Part shown: one piece after another, positions 28,041 to 32,662 of the stretch
How positions within the stretch are numbered: position 1 is the first letter of the stretch
Layout of the letters: each line of letters begins with the position of its first letter
Assembly: GCA_022571715.1 (NCBI GenBank)
Contig: JACZXH010000040.1
Span: 1-32,662, forward strand
DNA from: Bacteroidota bacterium
GTDB lineage: Bacteria; Bacteroidota; Bacteroidia; Cytophagales; Cyclobacteriaceae
Length of the DNA: 32,662 bases
Direction of reading: 5' to 3'
Made by a program: the position numbers and the translations under genes
Notes under the pieces: model-generated
The model's input: only the letters and a program-made list of their open reading frames with translations
The model's database searches: none
Told to the model about the DNA's origin: nothing

Positions 28041-28652
28041 ATGAAAATTCTGGCAATTGGAAGAAATTACGTGGCGCACATCAAAGAGCTTAACAACGAA
28101 ATACCAACTGATCCGGTGATCTTTAGCAAACCGGAAACAGCACTACTTCGTAAAAATGCGCCTTTTTATTATCCGGAATTTTCAAATGATATACACTATG
28201 AGGTAGAAATCGTATTAAAAATATGCAAACAAGGTAAAAATATTTCAGAAAAATTTGCTCATAATTATTACGACGAAATCGGGATAGGAATAGATTTTAC
28301 TGCACGGGATATCCAGGATAAAGCCAAGGAAAAAGGACTTCCATGGGTAATTGCAAAGGGTTTTGACGGTTCTGCTCCCATATCACACTTTGTTCCCAAA
28401 TCTGATTTTAAAGACCTTTACAATATCAAATTCAGCTTATCTTTGGATGGAGAAATCAAACAGAAAGGAAACACAAAGCTGATGATTTATAGTTTTAACT
28501 ATATAATCGCTTATATTTCAAAGTTTATTACACTAAATAAAGGCGATTTAATCTTTACAGGAACGCCTGAAGGTGTAGGGCCTGTAAAAATTGGCAATAT
28601 TCTTGAAGCATGTATTGAAGATAAAAAGATGCTTCATGTCAAAATTAAGTAG
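28041..28652 (+). CDS. Fumarylacetoacetate hydrolase (FAH) family protein
   Basis: This is a 203-residue single-domain FAH-fold enzyme. Divalent metal ligands can be placed at E54 and E56 (H-Y-E-V-E-I-V-L) and D85 (G-I-D-F-T-A-R-D), followed by the lysine in V-I-A-K-G-F-D. F-T-G-T-P-E-G-V-G-P near the C terminus is the family's C-terminal signature. The size matches the FAHD1/YcgM group (acylpyruvate hydrolase or oxaloacetate decarboxylase/tautomerase) rather than true fumarylacetoacetase (about 420 residues). It is therefore unlikely to complete the tyrosine pathway started by hppD. The M23 peptidase gene begins 32 bases downstream on the same strand. Confidence 0.9.
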   Translation: MKILAIGRNYVAHIKELNNEIPTDPVIFSKPETALLRKNAPFYYPEFSNDIHYEVEIVLKICKQGKNISEKFAHNYYDEIGIGIDFTARDIQDKAKEKGLPWVIAKGFDGSAPISHFVPKSDFKDLYNIKFSLSLDGEIKQKGNTKLMIYSFNYIIAYISKFITLNKGDLIFTGTPEGVGPVKIGNILEACIEDKKMLHVKIK

Positions 28653-28684
28653 CCAATTATTCTGGTTTTTTTTAAGTGAGTGAA

Positions 28685-30622
28685 ATGTTTTACAATAAAA
28701 ATATATTATTTGTTACCGGATTCATGTTTGCAGTGTGCAGCCTGTGCTATGCACAAATGGATAGCGTTCTGGACGATTACTACCTTTTCCCAATCAAACC
28801 CGGAAACCGGAACACACTTGCAGGTACAATGGGAGAATTGAGGAGCACACATTTTCACACCGGAATAGATATACGAACTGGAGGAGTGCAGGGCTTGCCT
28901 GTGCATGCTGCTGCAGACGGCTACATATCACGTATCGCCGTTTCGCCCAATGGCTATGGCAATGCCTTGTATATAACCCATGGCAATGGCCAAAAAACAG
29001 TGTATGCACACCTGAAAGAATTTACAGCCCCTGTAAAACAATATGTTATCGAGGAGCAGTATAAACGTAACTCTTTTCAAGTAAATCTATTTCCATCAAA
29101 ATACAAATTCAGAGTGCGTAAGGGAGACATCATTGCACATTCCGGAAACAGTGGATCTTCCGGGGGTCCGCATCTGCATTTTGACATCCGTAATGATAAA
29201 CAGGCCGTATTGAATCCGCTGGAATACAACTTTGAAGAAATCATCGATACACGATCTCCGGAAGTAAGAAAAATTGCTCTGAAAACCATGGATAAATACT
29301 CACGGATAAATAACCAGTTTGGAAGATTTGAATTCAACGTAATTAAATCCGGCAATCATTATATTGTAGAAGAACCAATTCAGGTATATGGGAGTATCGG
29401 AGTAGAACTTTATGCTTATGACCGTCAGGACTGGACAAAATTTCATACAGGTATTAACGAGATTGTAATGGAAATTGATAGTCAGGAAGTATTCAGGCAG
29501 GTAATCCGGGAGATCCCATTTTCAAAAAGCAGGAATTTTTATAACCACATAAATTACAGACAACTAAAAGCAACGGGCTTACGGTTTCATAAACTTTATG
29601 TTGACAATGGGAACGAGCTTGATTTTTATACAACCGATAAAGAAAAAGGCATACTCACATTCGATATCGAATGTGAGCACGAGATAGTGATCACAATGTT
29701 CGATACATACCGTAATCGGTCTTTTCTAAAACTTAACCTTAGATGTATCCTGCAATCAGAACCTATTTCCGACACCGGCATACCTGCCTTAGATGAAAGT
29801 ACCTATGAAATTCTGGATAATACACTCATCGTTTATTCCATTAGTCCTGAAGATGAAAGTTCTGAGCCCGCTGTATTCTTTTCCGGGCTAAGCAGCTACC
29901 TGATTGATACATCGTACACACTGGACAACATTAATGTTTATTTATGGGATTTATCATTCGGTTTACCCGATTCGGTAGAACTTTGTAATACCAAAGAGTA
30001 TTTCGGTATCGACGTCATGATCCCTCCAGAAAATGAATATCAGTTTTACAGTCATCACCTGGAAGCCAGCTTCGGGAAAAGATCATTGTTTGATACCATT
30101 TACTTGGATGTTGGATATGATCCTGATTTTAACGGAAACGGCGAGTTGTTTTTATTTGGATCCGATCAATATCCCGTCAGATCTTATATAGAAGTATCAC
30201 TTATTCCTGACAATAATTACCCTGACAGAGATAAAACGCATATATATTCGGTAGACGGTGCTGGAAATTTCAACTTTAGGGGAGGTACATGGGATGGAGA
30301 TAAAATCAAATTTAAAACGCGGACTTTTGGTTCCTACACCTTGTTGCAAGATTCCATTCCACCTGAAATCCGTCCACTGATCATAAACAGTGAAAAACTT
30401 GTATTCAAGATCACTGATAAGTTATCTGGAATAAAATCCTATGAGTTAACATTAGACGATGCTTGGGTGCTGATGAGTTATGATCCTAAAACCAGTAATA
30501 TATGGTCAGTAAAACTGGACGAAAAACAGTCATTAAAAGGCCAACTCGCATTAAGAGTAACCGATAAGGCCGGAAATGTAAAGGTCCACAAAACTAATAT
30601 CATATCTCAAAAACAAAACTAA
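28685..30622 (+). CDS. M23-family metallopeptidase, exported
   Basis: I start at the ATG at 28685 rather than the in-frame GTG at 28676, because the ATG begins directly with a standard signal peptide (M-F-Y-N-K-N, cleaved after C-Y-A-Q). The result is 645 residues. The LytM/M23 domain occupies ~35-185, with zinc ligands H58 and D62 (H-F-H-T-G-I-D) and H165, and catalytic H109 (Y-A-H-L and H-L-H-F). A 30-residue insertion lies between the two halves of the core. The remaining ~450 residues are beta-rich and have no recognised family, as is common in Bacteroidota M23 proteins. The role is peptidoglycan endopeptidase, or a catalytically active cell-wall regulator, in the periplasm. It follows the FAH-family gene by 32 bases; bcp follows after 44. 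Confidence 0.9.
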   Translation: MFYNKNILFVTGFMFAVCSLCYAQMDSVLDDYYLFPIKPGNRNTLAGTMGELRSTHFHTGIDIRTGGVQGLPVHAAADGYISRIAVSPNGYGNALYITHGNGQKTVYAHLKEFTAPVKQYVIEEQYKRNSFQVNLFPSKYKFRVRKGDIIAHSGNSGSSGGPHLHFDIRNDKQAVLNPLEYNFEEIIDTRSPEVRKIALKTMDKYSRINNQFGRFEFNVIKSGNHYIVEEPIQVYGSIGVELYAYDRQDWTKFHTGINEIVMEIDSQEVFRQVIREIPFSKSRNFYNHINYRQLKATGLRFHKLYVDNGNELDFYTTDKEKGILTFDIECEHEIVITMFDTYRNRSFLKLNLRCILQSEPISDTGIPALDESTYEILDNTLIVYSISPEDESSEPAVFFSGLSSYLIDTSYTLDNINVYLWDLSFGLPDSVELCNTKEYFGIDVMIPPENEYQFYSHHLEASFGKRSLFDTIYLDVGYDPDFNGNGELFLFGSDQYPVRSYIEVSLIPDNNYPDRDKTHIYSVDGAGNFNFRGGTWDGDKIKFKTRTFGSYTLLQDSIPPEIRPLIINSEKLVFKITDKLSGIKSYELTLDDAWVLMSYDPKTSNIWSVKLDEKQSLKGQLALRVTDKAGNVKVHKTNIISQKQN

Positions 30623-30666
30623 TCTGATATTGGATACTGAATTACCAATCGCTAATATTTAACTCC

Positions 30667-31119
30667 ATGCAATTACAAATTGGTAGTAAAGCCCCCGATT
30701 TTGAAGTAAACGACCAGGATGGAAATCCTGTGAAATTGTCAGATTTCAAGGGCAAAAAAGTAGTATTGTATTTCTATCCCAAAGACAATACTCCAGGCTG
30801 CACAATAGAAGCGTGCAATTTAAGAGATAACTACAATGAACTCAGAAAACGTGGTTATGAAGTACTTGGCGTAAGCAAAGATTCAGAAAAATCCCATCAA
30901 AAGTTTATCGGAAAACAAAACCTTCCATTCAAATTGCTGGCAGATATTGAAAAGAAAGTTCATGACCTGTATGGAACATGGGTCGAAAAGTCTATGTATG
31001 GAAGAAAATATATGGGTACGGCTCGAATGACTTTTATTATTGATGAAAACGGCAAGATCGAAAATATAATCGAAAAGGTGAAAACCAAAGATCATACTGC
31101 ACAGATACTGAATGGTTGA
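30667..31119 (+). CDS. bcp: Thioredoxin-dependent thiol peroxidase (Bcp/PrxQ)
   Basis: This is a 150-residue peroxiredoxin of the BCP/PrxQ class, which reduces H2O2 and organic hydroperoxides using thioredoxin. Y-F-Y-P-K-D-N-T-P-G-C-T-I-E-A-C holds the peroxidatic Cys45 and the resolving Cys50 five residues later, the alpha2-type 2-Cys arrangement. G-K-K-V-V-L-Y-F-Y-P and the later M-G-T-A-R-M-T-F-I-I-D are family features. Length is normal, and no signal peptide indicates a cytoplasmic protein. It is 44 bases behind the M23 gene and may share its transcript, followed by a 159-base gap. Confidence 0.95.
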   Translation: MQLQIGSKAPDFEVNDQDGNPVKLSDFKGKKVVLYFYPKDNTPGCTIEACNLRDNYNELRKRGYEVLGVSKDSEKSHQKFIGKQNLPFKLLADIEKKVHDLYGTWVEKSMYGRKYMGTARMTFIIDENGKIENIIEKVKTKDHTAQILNG

Positions 31120-31215
31120 TACAGATTAGGTAAACCATATATCCCATCCAACTTCAGTATTTATGAGGCATCTGTGAGAATGAATTAGATGTCAATGAAA
31201 TTAGGGTAATACAAA

Positions 31216-31246
31216 TTTCGAACTTTTCACAAACCAGCTATATTTA
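31216..31246 (+). promoter_or_regulatory. Putative promoter of the transketolase gene
   Basis: TTTC at 31216-31219 and TATATTTA at 31239-31246 are separated by 19 bases, matching the spacing of the Bacteroidota TTTG/TAnnTTTG promoter with one mismatch in each box. The element lies 32 bases before the ATG at 31279. Confidence 0.33.
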
Positions 31247-31278
31247 CACAAATTTTTCTTCTTTAAGTTTTTCGATTC

Positions 31279-32130
31279 ATGCCCGAACCTCTGACTATCC
31301 CTCAACTCAACCGTATAGCTTCACAAGTGCGGAGAGACATCGTACGAATGGTTCACAGCGCTCAATCCGGACATCCCGGTGGATCGCTGGGTTGTACTGA
31401 CTTCATGGTAGCTATGTATTTCCGTATTCTAAAACACAATCCCAATTTCAAACCTGATGGAATCGGTGAAGACATATTCTTTTTGTCGAACGGTCACATT
31501 TCGCCTGTTTGGTACAGTGTTCTGGCACGAAATAAATATTTTGATCTGGAAGAACTTAATACATTCCGGAAAATAAATTCAAGACTTCAGGGCCACCCTG
31601 CGACTAAGGAGGGATTGCCCGGAGTTCGTGTGGCTTCCGGATCGCTAGGTCAGGGGCTGTCGGTAGCTGTGGGTGCCGCGCTTACAAAAAAACTTAATGG
31701 TGACAATCACATGGTATATGTGCTTATGGGTGACGGTGAACAGCAGGAAGGACAGATTTGGGAAGCAACAATGTTTGCTGCACACAATAAAGTGGACAAC
31801 TTAATTGCTACAGTTGACTATAACGGCCAGCAAATTGATGGCCCGGTAGATTCGATCAACACATTGGGAAATCTTAGAGCCAAATACGAGGCCTTTAACT
31901 GGGAAGTGATAGAATCAGAAGGTAACGACATGAATGATGTTATTTCCAGTATGACGCTGGCCAAATCACTCACCGGACGTGGTAAACCTGTGATCAACCT
32001 GATGAAAACCGAAATGGGAAAAGGAGTTGACTTCATGGAGGGCACGCACAAATGGCACGGTATTCCGCCCAACGATGAACAACTGGCATCTGCCCTGTCG
32101 CAACTAGATGAAACACTTGGCGACTACTAA
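31279..32130 (+). CDS. Transketolase, N-terminal (thiamine-pyrophosphate-binding) subunit
   Basis: This is a 283-residue protein covering only the TPP-pyrophosphate-binding half of transketolase (two-carbon ketol transfer in the pentose phosphate pathway). Seen: S-G-H-P-G-G-S-L-G (residues 30-38), L-S-N-G-H, L-G-Q-G-L-S, and the Mg-TPP motif G-D-G-E at 151-154 with N182 about 30 residues on (D-Y-N-G-Q-Q). It stops where the split enzymes of Bacteroidota and archaea normally stop, so this is the natural N subunit, not a truncation. The C subunit (pyrimidine-binding half) is normally encoded nearby. Here the next gene starts 3 bases later and is a VWA protein. The partner may be beyond the window. 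Confidence 0.93.
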   Translation: MPEPLTIPQLNRIASQVRRDIVRMVHSAQSGHPGGSLGCTDFMVAMYFRILKHNPNFKPDGIGEDIFFLSNGHISPVWYSVLARNKYFDLEELNTFRKINSRLQGHPATKEGLPGVRVASGSLGQGLSVAVGAALTKKLNGDNHMVYVLMGDGEQQEGQIWEATMFAAHNKVDNLIATVDYNGQQIDGPVDSINTLGNLRAKYEAFNWEVIESEGNDMNDVISSMTLAKSLTGRGKPVINLMKTEMGKGVDFMEGTHKWHGIPPNDEQLASALSQLDETLGDY

Positions 32131-32133
32131 ATA

Positions 32134-32662
32134 ATGATGCATAGAAAGATCTTTTCCCTTTACATACTTATTTTAGGTTTAGCCTGCCTGATTGCTTCTC
32201 CACTATCTGCACAGGAAGTCACCCAGCGGATTCCGGAAAAAACAAGACTACTTTTTTTGCTCGACGGATCTGCAAGCATGTTTGGTGAATGGGAGAATAC
32301 GCTCAAAATACGTGCTGCCAAAGGATTGCTGAATGATCTTGTTGACAGTTTACGGATAAATAAAAATGTGGAACTGGCGCTCAGAATTTACGGACATCAA
32401 CACACGCCGGAGGAACGAAATTGTGAAGACACTAAGCTTGAAGTGCCTTTTGGTCCTTCTACACACGATCAGATAATCAATAAAATACGTGATCTGGAAC
32501 CCAAAGGCACCACACCCATTGCCTATTCGTTATTACAGGCTGCCGGTGATTATCCCGTATCCAGCGACTACAGAAATATCATTATCATAATTACCGACGG
32601 TGTCGAATCCTGTGGTGGAGATCCTTGTGCTGTGTCGATTGCTTTGCAGAAAAAAGGCATTT
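32134..32662 (+). CDS. VWA-domain exported protein, 3'-truncated
   Basis: The frame opens with two adjacent ATGs (32134 and 32137), 3 bases after the transketolase stop, and is open to the window end (175 residues visible from the second Met). A signal peptide (L-Y-I-L-I-L-G-L-A-C-L-I-A, cleaved after L-S-A-Q) precedes a von Willebrand A domain. The MIDAS motif D-G-S-A-S lies at 43-47, the T of K-G-T-T-P-I-A follows, and then I-T-D-G-V-E-S-C. The full metal-binding set points to a metal-dependent protein-binding domain outside the cytoplasm. It resembles Bacteroidota VWA proteins of the D-G-S-x-S-M ... L-R-I-Y-G-H type. The C-terminal part is unknown. Confidence 0.87.
   Translation, partial: MMHRKIFSLYILILGLACLIASPLSAQEVTQRIPEKTRLLFLLDGSASMFGEWENTLKIRAAKGLLNDLVDSLRINKNVELALRIYGHQHTPEERNCEDTKLEVPFGPSTHDQIINKIRDLEPKGTTPIAYSLLQAAGDYPVSSDYRNIIIIITDGVESCGGDPCAVSIALQKKGI

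Noticed and set aside
28041-28652. True fumarylacetoacetase linking to HPPD
   Set aside because: At 203 residues it has only the single C-terminal FAH fold and fits the FAHD1/YcgM group; it is also 6 kb from hppD with unrelated genes between.
31105-31132. Terminator after bcp from ATGGTT/AACCAT
   Set aside because: Six-bp stem with a 14-base-plus loop and no U-tract.

Overview
The window comes from a Bacteroidota genome, most likely a Cytophagales-type gliding or environmental heterotroph (inference). The evidence is: a giant SprB-like adhesin with a gliding-motility/type IX secretion (T9SS) type B C-terminal domain followed directly by a PorP/SprF-family gene; several Bacteroidota-typical families (DUF1573, DUF2911, DUF4382, MORN_2 proteins, split transketolase); AT-rich DNA; and repeated upstream matches to the Bacteroidota -7 promoter element TAnnTTTG. 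No plasmid, prophage, IS element, CRISPR array, tRNA or rRNA was seen.

Layout. Bases 1-8518 hold the 3' part (over 2,500 codons) of a modular surface adhesin and its SprF-like outer-membrane partner. A DUF4382 lipoprotein and gyrB follow on the minus strand, then a plus-strand leucine-rich-repeat protein. A minus-strand cluster (16904 down to 13055) encodes a MORN_2-repeat protein with a C-terminal beta-barrel-like region, a COG2509-type FAD dehydrogenase and a small CoA-binding protein. A glutaryl-CoA dehydrogenase, a DUF1573 protein and trpS follow. Bases 20870-25440 hold a plus-strand run: 4-hydroxyphenylpyruvate dioxygenase, phosphoglucomutase/phosphomannomutase, a DinB-family protein and murB. 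After a 409-base non-coding gap come dCMP deaminase, a DUF2911 protein, an M48 metalloprotease lipoprotein, a FAH-family hydrolase, an M23 peptidase, the thiol peroxidase Bcp, the N-terminal half of a split transketolase, and a VWA-domain protein cut by the window end.

How the genes work together. Most are housekeeping: replication (gyrB), translation (trpS), cell wall (murB, M23), nucleotide and sugar metabolism, amino-acid catabolism (gcdH, hppD) and envelope maintenance. The accessory interest is in the envelope. The adhesin/SprF pair forms a T9SS export cassette whose adhesin is being reshaped by tandem duplication or gene conversion with a 672-bp period. The MORN_2/beta-barrel protein has an unusual combination of parts.

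I found no convincing wholly new multi-gene system. The strongest second-look items are the mosaic tandem repeats in the adhesin, the MORN_2-barrel architecture, and the transketolase N half followed immediately by a VWA gene instead of its C half. All function calls come from motif recognition by eye; no database search was run.
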